The notes beneath the pieces were generated by a model. It was given only the letters and a program-made list of their open reading frames with translations, searched no databases and was not told the DNA's origin. A stretch of DNA of 38,489 nucleotides from Desulfobacula sp. GTDB lineage: Bacteria > Desulfobacterota > Desulfobacteria > Desulfobacterales > Desulfobacteraceae. A program made the position numbers and the translations under genes. The stretch is taken from positions 1 through 38,489 of the forward strand of contig VMSR01000127.1 of NCBI GenBank assembly GCA_013792075.1, read 5' to 3'. Below are positions 25,374 through 34,015 of the stretch, one piece after another. How positions within the stretch are numbered: the first letter of the stretch is position 1; every line of letters starts with the position of its first letter.

Positions 25374-26228
25374 ATGAATCTGCAACTCGATTATTTACGG
25401 ACGTTTATATCCCTGGCCGAAACAAAAAATTTCACAAAAACCGGGGTCCTGGTTAACCTTTCACAGTCGGCCGTGAGCATGCAGATCAAACGGCTTGAAA
25501 ATGAGGTGGGCAAAAAATTATTTGACAGAATCGGTAAAACCGTCAAGCTGACAACCGAAGGGAGTATATTGATCAACTATGCCAGGCGAATCGTCAAAGA
25601 GCACGACGAGGCGGTTGCAGCCCTGTCAAACCCGAACCTGGAAGGCCATATCCGTTTCGGATCTCCGGAACACTACACCTCAGGCGTGCTACCGAACCTG
25701 CTGGCCCTTTTTGCACGGTCCTATCCGGATGTCACCGTGGAAATGCACTGTGAGAACAGTGACGTGATCAAGGATTGGGTAGACAACGGAGCACTTGACT
25801 TAGGAATCTGCACCCAGATCAGCGAAGGCGGACAGGTGATCGCCCATGATCCCGTTGTCTGGGCAGCGTCCCCTGAATTTGTGCTTCAAAAACACAAACC
25901 CCTTTCCCTGGCCACCTTTGAAGAGGGCTGCATTTTCAGGACCTGGGCATTGGAAGCACTGGAAAAGGCCGGGATAGGATACAGGATCGTATATGTAAGC
26001 CGGAGTATATCCGGGCTTTTGGATGCCGTTAAGGCAGGGTTTGCCATTGCCCCCATCATTAAAAGCAATGTGCCGTTGGATCTGAAAATCCCAGGCATTG
26101 AGGATGGCCTTCCTGTACTTCCGGTATCCAATATCGCCCTTCACAAAACCAGAAAAGTCTCATCAAAAATTATCGACTGTTTTTCCGAGTATGTCATAAA
26201 ATCATTCCGGGAGAGAACTGAAAACTGA
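25374..26228 (+). CDS. LysR-family transcriptional regulator
   Basis: 284 residues from ATG 25374 (MNLQLDYLRTF). GTG 25365 and ATG 25368 are in-frame alternatives, and none has a clear ribosome site. The N-terminal winged helix-turn-helix (about 1-62) has the family motif NLSQSAVSMQIKRLENEVGKKLFDR. The co-inducer-binding domain follows (about 90-280; HIRFGSPEHYTSGVLP). The only plus-strand gene in the middle of the window, it is divergent from the SDR gene and probably autoregulates and activates it. The effector is unknown. Confidence 0.9.
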   Translation: MNLQLDYLRTFISLAETKNFTKTGVLVNLSQSAVSMQIKRLENEVGKKLFDRIGKTVKLTTEGSILINYARRIVKEHDEAVAALSNPNLEGHIRFGSPEHYTSGVLPNLLALFARSYPDVTVEMHCENSDVIKDWVDNGALDLGICTQISEGGQVIAHDPVVWAASPEFVLQKHKPLSLATFEEGCIFRTWALEALEKAGIGYRIVYVSRSISGLLDAVKAGFAIAPIIKSNVPLDLKIPGIEDGLPVLPVSNIALHKTRKVSSKIIDCFSEYVIKSFRERTEN

Positions 26229-26268
26229 GACCGGCCCCATTTAAAATCTGCCAACTCCGAAAGTTGCG

Positions 26269-27231
26269 TTAACAACCAAAAAATGCAGCAACATATTTTG
26301 TTGCGGTAAAAACGATAATTCCTGCTAACATCCACTTGATAACCTTGGCCGGGACAAATTTTTGGCAGTATGCCCCCAGATACATTCCTGCCATCCCGCC
26401 GAATCCAAACAAAATGCCCAGCTGCCAATCGGGTGCCACCGATATGTCTGGATAGAACGGTGCGATAATCTGGTAAAAAGCCACGCCAGCCACTGAGGTT
26501 ATGAAGGTCCCCATCAGGGCGGCACCCGCCACTGTATAAACCGGCAATCCAAACAAAGTTACAAAAAACGGGGCGATGATGGAGCCGCCGCCGATACCGT
26601 AAATGCCGCCCAGGATGCCGACGATGAAGCTAAGAATGAAAATACCCCAGAAGGATACGTCAAAGGTTTCATCATAGAAGGTGTAACCCAGCCGTTTTAA
26701 ATTGAAGTGGGTCACTTTCACCTTTTTAAAAGTTGTCGGACCGACTATCTGTGGATCAGTTGCCTTAGATTGATGCCGTTGTACTGTCTTTTGAAATTGT
26801 TGTTCACTGCTATCCTTGTTGGAATTACCCGGATTTTTATTCAACAGATCCCGCACCATTCTGAGCCCGATATAAAACAAGACCATAGCGGCAAACAATT
26901 TAAAATGCATCGGGTTTGGAAGGTACGCCACACGTACAAAGGCACCTATGAAAACGCCCGGCAGAGTGCCGACCACAACAACCCATGTAAGTGGCCACAC
27001 CATCCTGCCTTCTTTGCAATATCGGTAAACACCACTTGGGATGGCTATAATGTTAAACACTTGATTGGTGGCGCTGACGGAAGGATTTGTGTATCCAAGA
27101 AATGACATTTGGAATGGTAGCAGAAGGAAAGCCCCTGATACGCCTCCCATGGATGTAAAAAATGAAATCACAAATGCCACTAAGGGTGGAATCCAAAGGG
27201 CAACTTCAATTCCCGCAGTATGGAAAAACAC
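26269..27231 (-). CDS. TSUP family (TauE/SafE-like) permease
   Basis: 320 residues from GTG 27231, which follows GGAGG by 5 bases; the longer frame begins at TTG 27243, inside that ribosome site. Eight or so hydrophobic segments fall in two halves, each with the family glycine motif (GGVSGAFLLLP near 30 and GGIYGIGGGSIIAPFF near 215). A charged loop of about 60 residues (NKNPGNSNKDSSEQQ...) separates the halves. TSUP proteins move small organic or sulfur anions such as sulfite or sulfoacetate. The gene is convergent with the LysR gene and has no obvious partner. Substrate unknown. Confidence 0.83.
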   Translation of the reverse strand: MFFHTAGIEVALWIPPLVAFVISFFTSMGGVSGAFLLLPFQMSFLGYTNPSVSATNQVFNIIAIPSGVYRYCKEGRMVWPLTWVVVVGTLPGVFIGAFVRVAYLPNPMHFKLFAAMVLFYIGLRMVRDLLNKNPGNSNKDSSEQQFQKTVQRHQSKATDPQIVGPTTFKKVKVTHFNLKRLGYTFYDETFDVSFWGIFILSFIVGILGGIYGIGGGSIIAPFFVTLFGLPVYTVAGAALMGTFITSVAGVAFYQIIAPFYPDISVAPDWQLGILFGFGGMAGMYLGAYCQKFVPAKVIKWMLAGIIVFTATKYVAAFFGC

Positions 27232-27290
27232 CTTCACCTCCAATTATAAAATATTTTCTAAACAAGCCCCCAGCTTATATCAGCTATTGA

Positions 27291-27992
27291 TCAGCTATTG
27301 ATCAGCGTGACCATGTTATCGACCCATTGCATTTTCGCCTTTTGGAGGGTTGGGAGCGGGTGAAAATACTTGTTTCTGGTCTGGGGCTTCAAAAGCCCGG
27401 TACAGCCCGGCATGCCGGAAACCTTGCCCAGACATCTTTCAATAAGCGGCTCCAGGTCGGGGCTTACACCCCAGGCGCAGACAATGGGTGCTCGAGATTT
27501 GCGCTTCAATTTACAGATCCGTTCACCCTCCCTCTCATCGGAAAACAGGGAGTGGGCTTTGAAACCGGTTCTATCCTCAATATCCCGATATTGGGCCGCA
27601 AATTCACCGCCTTTCGGATTTCTCAGGTCCGAGAGGTTCAGCACCCTGACATGGGACCAGGAGCAGTAATGCATAAGTCTCATGACCTGATATTGTGTGG
27701 TATCCGGCTTGGTTGATACAAGGGAAACGCACAGATCCGTCACCTGTTTTTCGGAGATGACTTGATTCACCGCTTCCAAAGGACGGGAGGAGCCCGGATT
27801 CATCATAATAAAAACAGCATCCGCCCCCTTTTCAGACAATAAATTGATATCAGATGATGTATGGGTCTTTGTCGCAATTTCAAGCACGCTCCGACATTCA
27901 ATCCGTTCACCTGACGAAAGGTCCACGGAATAGAAATGGCCGAACACCCCAAAGCTTTTTTTGAGCATCTCTGCAGGTAAAAATTCAAGCAA
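27291..27992 (-). CDS. DUF1643-like hypothetical protein
   Basis: 233 residues from TTG 27992, with AGGAG 8-9 bases upstream. The region AVFIMMNPGSSRP (about 60-72), followed by MRLMHYCSWSHVRVLNLSDLRNPKGGEF and VCAWGVSP, matches the pattern of DUF1643 proteins (MLNPSTA, VxNLFxxRxxDP, xxAWG). Their function is unknown, and they are often found in accessory regions. It is a single gene between TSUP and the long CoA-transferase. Its stop lies within an 11-bp tandem duplication. Confidence 0.65.
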   Translation of the reverse strand: MLEFLPAEMLKKSFGVFGHFYSVDLSSGERIECRSVLEIATKTHTSSDINLLSEKGADAVFIMMNPGSSRPLEAVNQVISEKQVTDLCVSLVSTKPDTTQYQVMRLMHYCSWSHVRVLNLSDLRNPKGGEFAAQYRDIEDRTGFKAHSLFSDEREGERICKLKRKSRAPIVCAWGVSPDLEPLIERCLGKVSGMPGCTGLLKPQTRNKYFHPLPTLQKAKMQWVDNMVTLINS

Positions 27993-28020
27993 TCGGGATA
28001 CTCCTTAGAGGCAAATTGCA

Positions 28021-28058
28021 GCCATTGATGGTGTTAATTGATACGTCTTGTCAATGGC
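28021..28058 (-). terminator. Weak hairpin downstream of long CoA-transferase
   Basis: GCCATTGA (28021-28028) and TCAATGGC (28051-28058) pair perfectly across a 22-base loop, between the CoA-transferase stop and the DUF1643-like gene. There is no clear T-run. Confidence 0.3.
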
Positions 28059-28122
28059 TCAATATCAATATTTGGAATCTGTGTAAAGGAAATATCCCAA
28101 CGCTTCTCTGGAAGAACAAGCA

Positions 28123-30288
28123 TTAACTGCTGCGGCGCAGGGCATAGACCACCACCGCCCTTAACACCCGTTCCCTCAGGCATTTGGGAATATCCAGTTT
28201 CATGCGTTTCAACAAAGGGGCAATGGGCAGGGGCGAACGTGAAAAAAACTGGCCGATAATACCGGCAATGGTTCTGATACGATGGGTTGTGACATTCTCT
28301 TTCAAAAGTTTTAAGGCCTTGGCCAGGGTGACTTCCTCCTGGGTATAATCCGTGCCAAAGGGAAAATTTAGAAAATATCCCTGGGCTTTAAAGGGGGACA
28401 AAAGATTTTGGATACGCTCCGGTGTATTCTGGCGACAGGTTTCGGGAATCTCATAAGTTGTTTCGATTTTTCCCGAGCGCTTGGCCTGCTCCAGCAAGTC
28501 CTTCTGGAAACGGGAGTCGCTGATGTTCAGCAGGGCGGCAATGACATCCCGGTCGCATTTGCCCCGAAGATCGGCAATGCCGTATTCTGTAACCACAATA
28601 TCCCGCAAATGCCGGGGGATAGTGGTATGGCCATAGTTGAACACAATATTGGAGGATACTTTGCCCTTGGACTTTTTGGTACTCCGGATCATCATGATCA
28701 GCCGACCGTCGGCCAGGGCATGGGCCATGGACACAAAATTGTACTGTCCGCCCACTCCGGAAACAATATTTCCGCTTTCGAGGCAGTCGGAAACAACCGC
28801 CCCCAGAAGGGTCACCATCATGCCGGCATTGACAAACCGTCCATGGGTCCGCTGGCGGGTTTTGAGTTTTTCATCCCCGTAGAGCTGGTTCACATAGTCC
28901 ACCCCGGTCACGGAAAAAAGTTTGCGTTCTTCTTCGGGCATGGCATTGAGGGCGTCATAAAAATCATTGGGTCCGATAAAAAATGATCCATGACAGACCA
29001 CGCCTTCCTTGAGACGATCTCCCAGGTGGCGATTCAGCATTTCCAGGGTCTGTTCGTTCACAAGATCGGCGGGGAAACTTTCTCCCTGGCAGATCAATTG
29101 ACCGTCCATATACTCAAAGGGCCCTGTGATCACCCCGTATTTCATTAGCAGGCGAAAATCTGCTTTGGTCAGGCGTTCATGGATGATGTGGTGTTCCACA
29201 AAAATATTTAAAAATTGGGGGGTAATGGATTCGGTAATAATTTTTTCGTTGAGCAGCTTCTGGAGACCGGCATGGTCATAGACCTTCCGCTTGAGAATTC
29301 CGTTTTTATACAATTGGATAAAAACATCCACCAGCATTTCCGTGGCCCCGTACAATCCTTTTTCAAAGGTCCCTGTTCCCCCGATTTTTTGAATCAAATC
29401 TGTATATCGCCCGGTAATATTCAGAGCGGACAAGGCCTGATTATAGTGTTTATTGTGCTTGTGCCGCATGATCAGGCCTGCAGCAATACCATCTCCCAGG
29501 GAACCGATGCCGATCTGCAGGGACCCATTGTCCCGGATCAGACTGCTGACGTTGAGTCCGATCATGTGGTCCGCAGTGGAGACCGAGGCTTTGGGAACTG
29601 AAAACAAAGGAAAATCATAGGCAGGATCATCCAGGATCATATCATAGGCCTGGGATTCCACGACCGCATCCCCGTACATATAGGGCAGATTGGAATTCAA
29701 TTGCCCCAGGATCATATACTTGTGTCCCTTTTTCTTTTCTGCCAAAAGTTTCTCAAAGGCTTCCAGGACAAGATCCGGATTACAGCTCATGGAGACCAGA
29801 TCCGGGTTTCCCCCGGGGTGGGGGGCAATGAGGTTTCCAAGAACGTTCAGGCCGTTGTCAATGAGATCCCTTACCGCATGGGTGTAATTGGTAGAAATAT
29901 AATGCTGCTGGGCATAGGGGGAATTCAGGTAACCGCCGGCCTTGGTAAAAAATTCAGAAATGGTGACATTTTCCGGCAATTGTTTTTTTCGAAGATCCTT
30001 CATGTATTCAAATTCGACAAACCCGTCCCAGATTCTTTTTACAATGGGATCCAGCAGGCGGGCTTCAAGATTGGAGGAAGGAACGGGTTTTTCAAGGGAC
30101 AAGGCTGTGATGATGGTCAGATCAATGGCAGGGTTGTTTTTGGCCCTCAGGTACAGGGCATTGGCGATGTGGTTGGGTTTTCCCAGGGCCAGGGGCATAC
30201 CGAACACAATCTTTCGGCCCACGGTTTCAAGAATACGATCTACACAGGTTTCAACATCCCTGACCCTTTCCGGTTGCGTCGCTGCCAT
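28123..30288 (-). CDS. Long acetyl-CoA hydrolase/transferase family protein
   Basis: 721 residues, much longer than standard 4-hydroxybutyrate or acetate CoA-transferases (about 430-500). The CoA-transferase motifs are present: GIGSLGDGIA (260-269), catalytic Glu in YGATEMLVD (317) and GVGGQYNFV (511-519). The extra length comes from an insertion between the Glu and the C-terminal glycine loop, and a tail of about 100 residues. It would activate an organic acid by CoA exchange; the substrate is unclear. The ATG has GGGGGAG. It appears monocistronic and is the second CoA-transferase in the window, only distantly like the first. Confidence 0.85.
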   Translation of the reverse strand: MAATQPERVRDVETCVDRILETVGRKIVFGMPLALGKPNHIANALYLRAKNNPAIDLTIITALSLEKPVPSSNLEARLLDPIVKRIWDGFVEFEYMKDLRKKQLPENVTISEFFTKAGGYLNSPYAQQHYISTNYTHAVRDLIDNGLNVLGNLIAPHPGGNPDLVSMSCNPDLVLEAFEKLLAEKKKGHKYMILGQLNSNLPYMYGDAVVESQAYDMILDDPAYDFPLFSVPKASVSTADHMIGLNVSSLIRDNGSLQIGIGSLGDGIAAGLIMRHKHNKHYNQALSALNITGRYTDLIQKIGGTGTFEKGLYGATEMLVDVFIQLYKNGILKRKVYDHAGLQKLLNEKIITESITPQFLNIFVEHHIIHERLTKADFRLLMKYGVITGPFEYMDGQLICQGESFPADLVNEQTLEMLNRHLGDRLKEGVVCHGSFFIGPNDFYDALNAMPEEERKLFSVTGVDYVNQLYGDEKLKTRQRTHGRFVNAGMMVTLLGAVVSDCLESGNIVSGVGGQYNFVSMAHALADGRLIMMIRSTKKSKGKVSSNIVFNYGHTTIPRHLRDIVVTEYGIADLRGKCDRDVIAALLNISDSRFQKDLLEQAKRSGKIETTYEIPETCRQNTPERIQNLLSPFKAQGYFLNFPFGTDYTQEEVTLAKALKLLKENVTTHRIRTIAGIIGQFFSRSPLPIAPLLKRMKLDIPKCLRERVLRAVVVYALRRSS

Positions 30289-30438
30289 GGTTCTTCTCCC
30301 CCTTACAGACTACCCAGATATGATGTAGAATGTAAAAATTGTATTCATTATCAAACACAAATCTAATCATCTGGATACTATGATATAAATAGGGGAGATT
30401 GAAAATCGACAAAGGGCTTATTTTTATACACGCAGAAC

Positions 30439-30456
30439 GCCGATATGGTTATCGGC
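30439..30456 (-). terminator. Hairpin downstream of NarL-type regulator gene
   Basis: GCCGATA-TGGT-TATCGGC is a perfect 7-bp stem with a 4-base loop, 18 bases beyond the regulator stop. A weak T-containing tail follows on the minus strand. It probably ends the TRAP/two-component transcript. Confidence 0.45.
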
Positions 30457-30473
30457 AAAACGCCTATAAAAGC

Positions 30474-31127
30474 CTAAGCCTGGGCCTGGATCCAGGTTAC
30501 GGCATGTTTCATCAGTTCTGTGGCAGTTTTCAGGTTCATCTTTCGTTTAATATTCTCCCGGTAGGTGCCGATGGTCTTGACGCTCAGGTGGAGAAGATCG
30601 GCGATTTCCCCCCGGCTGAAGCCCTGGCCTATGAGCTGGAATACCTCCAGTTCCCGGTTGGAAAGAATTTCAATGGGGCTTTTGCCCTCGCCCTTAGGCC
30701 CGGCCATCATTTTTCCCAACAGCGCATCCACCATGTCCGAGCTGATATACCGCTTGCCGGCAATAACCTGGTGAATGGCAGACACCACATTGCCGGTCAT
30801 TTCCTGTTTGGTGATATACCCCAAAGCACCTGCTCTCAGAACCCGTTCGGCGTAAAGGGATTCATCGTGCATGGAAATCACCAGAACGGGAAGCTTGGGA
30901 AAATGCTCCTTTAAATATTCAATCAACTCTAGGCCGGATTTGTCCTTGAGGGTAAGGTCCACGATCATAAGGTCGGGCACTTCCGTTTGAATCAATCGGA
31001 TGGCCTGGGTCACACTTTCCGCTTCACCTGTGACCCGAAGGTCCGCCTCTTCGTCAATGAGCTGTGCAAGCCCTTTTCTGAAGACCGGGTGGTCATCTAC
31101 GATAAATATTTTTTTTCGATTCTGCAC
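30474..31127 (-). CDS. NarL/FixJ-type response regulator
   Basis: 217 residues. The receiver (1-120) has acidic residues at 11-12 and phospho-acceptor Asp in LMIVDLTLKD (about 57). The LuxR/NarL-type helix-turn-helix follows at about 150-205 (LSNRELEVFQLIGQGFSRGEIADLLHLSVKTIGTYRENIKRK). It begins with GTG 31127 inside the end of the histidine kinase gene (31-base overlap), so the pair is co-translated. It probably controls the upstream TRAP transporter genes in response to the substrate. Confidence 0.92.
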   Translation of the reverse strand: MQNRKKIFIVDDHPVFRKGLAQLIDEEADLRVTGEAESVTQAIRLIQTEVPDLMIVDLTLKDKSGLELIEYLKEHFPKLPVLVISMHDESLYAERVLRAGALGYITKQEMTGNVVSAIHQVIAGKRYISSDMVDALLGKMMAGPKGEGKSPIEILSNRELEVFQLIGQGFSRGEIADLLHLSVKTIGTYRENIKRKMNLKTATELMKHAVTWIQAQA

Positions 31128-32128
31128 CGGATGATGGTTCCCCCTGTTCGATTGTCCAAAATTTCAAGCCTGGCGCCGATCAGATCAGCGCGATGCTGCA
31201 TGATCACAAGGCCGATTCCCTTTTTTTTACCATCGCTTCCCGAAAAGCCCCTGCCGTCGTCCCGGACATCAATGGTCACATCCAAAGGCCTGTCTTTAAA
31301 CCACACCAGAATTTTTTTTGCCCCCCCATGTTTGGCAGCGTTGTTCACCGCTTCCCTGATGATATAATACACATGGGTTAAGGCCGGGATATCCGGAAAG
31401 TCAATATGGTTTCCCCCACGGATAGAACAATCAACGCCAAAGGCCCTTTCCACCTGGGCCGCATATTGCCGGACAGCCTGCACAAACCCCGTGCTTTGTA
31501 GGTTTACCGGCAAAAGCCCCCGGACCATTGCCCGGGTTTTCCCAATGGCCTGGTTCACCAACCCGGAAATTTCCCGGGCCAGAGCGGCTTCGGGATGATT
31601 CTCTTTTTCAAGTCGGCCGGCCAGAATCGCTGCCATGGCTTCCACTCCAGCCAAATGGGACCCCAGATCATCATGGAGCACCCGGCCCATCTGACACCGC
31701 TCTTCTTCACTGATCCTGGCAATCTCTTTTTCCAGATATTTCTGTTTTGAGATATCGGTAATGGAGGCCACACTCTGTTGGGTCCCGGGAATCAGGGCAA
31801 CGGTAAGGATGCACTCTTTAATTTCCCCGTTGGCCACCTTGACCCGGCAGGGATAATTTCCGGGGGCCGCGCCTGGGTTCCGGCGTCTCAAAAGATGGTT
31901 GGCAATCACCTTTTCCCTGTCGCCTTCGGCAATGAGTTCAGGGAACTTCATTTTCTTTTCCACCCGGGATTTGTCAATGCCGGAAATCCGTGTAAGCTCT
32001 GAATTGACCATGGAAATGGTCATATCCCCTTCGATGAGAATGGTGGCGGTCCCGGTATTTTCAAAAATGGTTTTATACCGGATATGGGTATCATCAAAAA
32101 AAGTATCTGCCTTCTTCCCAGGGTCCAT
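31097..32128 (-). CDS. PAS-containing sensor histidine kinase (HisKA_3 type)
   Basis: 343 residues from ATG 32128; in-frame ATG 32197 and TTG 32206 upstream cannot be excluded. A PAS domain (about 18-130) is followed by a HisKA_3 dimerisation helix with the phospho-His in GRVLHDDLGSHLAG (about 152). A HATPase domain follows, with REAVNNAAKHG (N box) and DDGRGF. No membrane segment is visible, so it is a cytoplasmic sensor. It is the partner of the overlapping NarL-type regulator and lies downstream of the TRAP large permease, pointing to substrate-linked control of transport. Confidence 0.88.
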   Translation of the reverse strand: MDPGKKADTFFDDTHIRYKTIFENTGTATILIEGDMTISMVNSELTRISGIDKSRVEKKMKFPELIAEGDREKVIANHLLRRRNPGAAPGNYPCRVKVANGEIKECILTVALIPGTQQSVASITDISKQKYLEKEIARISEEERCQMGRVLHDDLGSHLAGVEAMAAILAGRLEKENHPEAALAREISGLVNQAIGKTRAMVRGLLPVNLQSTGFVQAVRQYAAQVERAFGVDCSIRGGNHIDFPDIPALTHVYYIIREAVNNAAKHGGAKKILVWFKDRPLDVTIDVRDDGRGFSGSDGKKKGIGLVIMQHRADLIGARLEILDNRTGGTIIRCRIEKKYLS

Positions 32129-32239
32129 GGTCCTGCCTGTTGTTTTATTATTTTTTGTCACATCTTTTGGCCGACATCTGTTTCGTGGAAAAGACATTAC
32201 CAGCAAAGGGCCCGGATTTCCAGCCCAATTTTTAAGGCC

Positions 32240-33520
32240 CTATTTTGCGATTAGATTGGCCATCCACATGGTCAACGGCGGATAGAATGTAATAATGAGA
32301 AGATCAATGAGCAGAACGATTAAAAAGGGCAGTATCCTGCGGCTCACAGCCCCGATGGAATCCTTGGAAATGGAACTTGCCACAATAAGGCAAATACCCA
32401 TGGGAGGGGTGAGCATGCCAATGGACAGGTTGACCACCACGATCACCCCCAGCTGGATCAAATCAATGCCAAGGGAGGGCAGCATGGCGGTGATCATGGG
32501 GACCAGCAGGATCAGGGCGGCTGTGGTTTCAACAAAAACCCCGGCAGAAAGGAGCACCAGGTTAATGAGCAAAAGCAACAGGGTCGGGTTGTCCGTCATT
32601 CCCAAAAGGCTGCCTGCCAGGGCGGCAGGGATCTCTTCCATGGCCGCAATCCAGGAAAAAACCGATGCCGTGGCAATGATAAACATGACCACGGATGAGG
32701 TAACAGAGGCCTGCCTGAAGATGGGAAAAATATCTTTAAATCCAATCTGCCGGTACACGGCCATGGAAACAAACAAGGCATAGACAACAGCCACAGCAGC
32801 CGATTCCGTTGCCGTAAAAACACCGAACAATATCCCGCCTAAAATAATAATGGGCGCCCCCAGGGCCAGGAAGGCCCGCTGAAACGTCCGACAAATAGCG
32901 GAGAAAGAGAACTGCGTGTCCGGGGCATACCCGTTTTTCTTTGCAATAAGGGTGGAAACCCCGATCAGGGATACCCCGATGAGCAACCCCGGCAGGATAC
33001 CGGCGGCAAAGAGCCGGCTGATGGATGCCCCCGTGAGAAACCCGAAAATAATCATGGGAATAGAGGGCGGAATCACCACCCCTAACGAGCCGCCCGAGGC
33101 CTGGACCGCTGCAGCAAAATCAGACGGGTACCCCGAACGTTTCATGGCAGGGATAAGGACGGCACCCACGGCAGCGGCATCTGCCGCGGCAGAGCCTGAA
33201 ATCCCGGCAAAAAACATGGCCGAGACAATGGAGACCGCTGCAAGCCCCCCCGGAAGCCATCCGGTCAGGGCATTGGCAAAATCAATGAGCCGCCCTGAAA
33301 TTCCGCCCCGCTCCATAATCACACCGGCATACATGAAAAAAGGCACGGCCATTAAATGAAAAGAATCCGTGCCTGAAAACATTCGCTGGACCACCATCAT
33401 CAACGAAAAATCCCCCTGGATCAGGATGGCCAGTGCAGAGGCAGTACCAATGGCAATGGCAATGGGGGTGTTGAGCAGAAAAAGGAAAAACAGGGACAAA
33501 ATCAGGATCTGTGGCATCAT
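32240..33520 (-). CDS. TRAP transporter large permease, DctM-like
   Basis: 426-residue membrane protein with about 12 hydrophobic segments and DctM motifs (LNTPIAIAIG near the start, FAGISGSAAADAAAVG, GGSLGVVIPPSIPMI). The start is ATG 33520, which overlaps the small permease stop as ATGA; the long open frame running up to 33976 is only the shadow of that gene. DctM forms the sodium-driven transport channel with DctQ. Confidence 0.93.
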   Translation of the reverse strand: MMPQILILSLFFLFLLNTPIAIAIGTASALAILIQGDFSLMMVVQRMFSGTDSFHLMAVPFFMYAGVIMERGGISGRLIDFANALTGWLPGGLAAVSIVSAMFFAGISGSAAADAAAVGAVLIPAMKRSGYPSDFAAAVQASGGSLGVVIPPSIPMIIFGFLTGASISRLFAAGILPGLLIGVSLIGVSTLIAKKNGYAPDTQFSFSAICRTFQRAFLALGAPIIILGGILFGVFTATESAAVAVVYALFVSMAVYRQIGFKDIFPIFRQASVTSSVVMFIIATASVFSWIAAMEEIPAALAGSLLGMTDNPTLLLLLINLVLLSAGVFVETTAALILLVPMITAMLPSLGIDLIQLGVIVVVNLSIGMLTPPMGICLIVASSISKDSIGAVSRRILPFLIVLLIDLLIITFYPPLTMWMANLIAK

Positions 33521-34005
33521 CTCTTCCCCTTTGGGAAGAAGAGTTCCCTGGACAAAAAGGCCAGCCCGTGGACCCAGAATATCATTCCGCTCAAGGGAAC
33601 AACCCCCATGATCAGCCATTTGGGAAGAGACAGGGCCGGGGTGATCTGGTGCCGCACAAAAAAGGCAAACTGGGTCCCGTGGATTACCATGAGGGTAAAC
33701 AGAAACAGGGATGCCCCGTGGACCAACAGATTCGCCCCGTGTTGCAGGCCGGGGGGCAGCCGCCGGTACAAGACATCCACCCCTGGATGGGCCCCATAAT
33801 AATAGGCCACGGATGCCCCCAAAAAAGTCAGCCAGACCAATAAAAACCGGGCCGTCTCTTCGGACCAGAACAACGAAGAATTGAGCACATACCGGGAAAA
33901 CACCTGGGCTGCAACAATGACGGCCATACAGATGCCCATGACGCAGACCAGGTTTTCCACCCACAGGTTCAGACAACGGCTGATGCGACCCAAACGATCT
34001 GTCAT
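33517..34005 (-). CDS. TRAP transporter small permease, DctQ-like
   Basis: 162-residue protein with four hydrophobic segments. The family pattern is visible around VFSRYVLNSSLFWSEETARFLLVWLTFLG. It assembles with the large permease in the inner membrane. The ATG has CAGGAG. It starts 10 bases after the DctP-like stop and overlaps the large permease start by 4 bases. Confidence 0.92.
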   Translation of the reverse strand: MTDRLGRISRCLNLWVENLVCVMGICMAVIVAAQVFSRYVLNSSLFWSEETARFLLVWLTFLGASVAYYYGAHPGVDVLYRRLPPGLQHGANLLVHGASLFLFTLMVIHGTQFAFFVRHQITPALSLPKWLIMGVVPLSGMIFWVHGLAFLSRELFFPKGKR

Positions 34006-34015
34006 GATCTCCTGA

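Noticed and set aside
33521-33976. N-terminal extension of the TRAP large permease frame
   Set aside because: It is the out-of-frame shadow of the small permease gene; the true start is ATG 33520 at the ATGA overlap.
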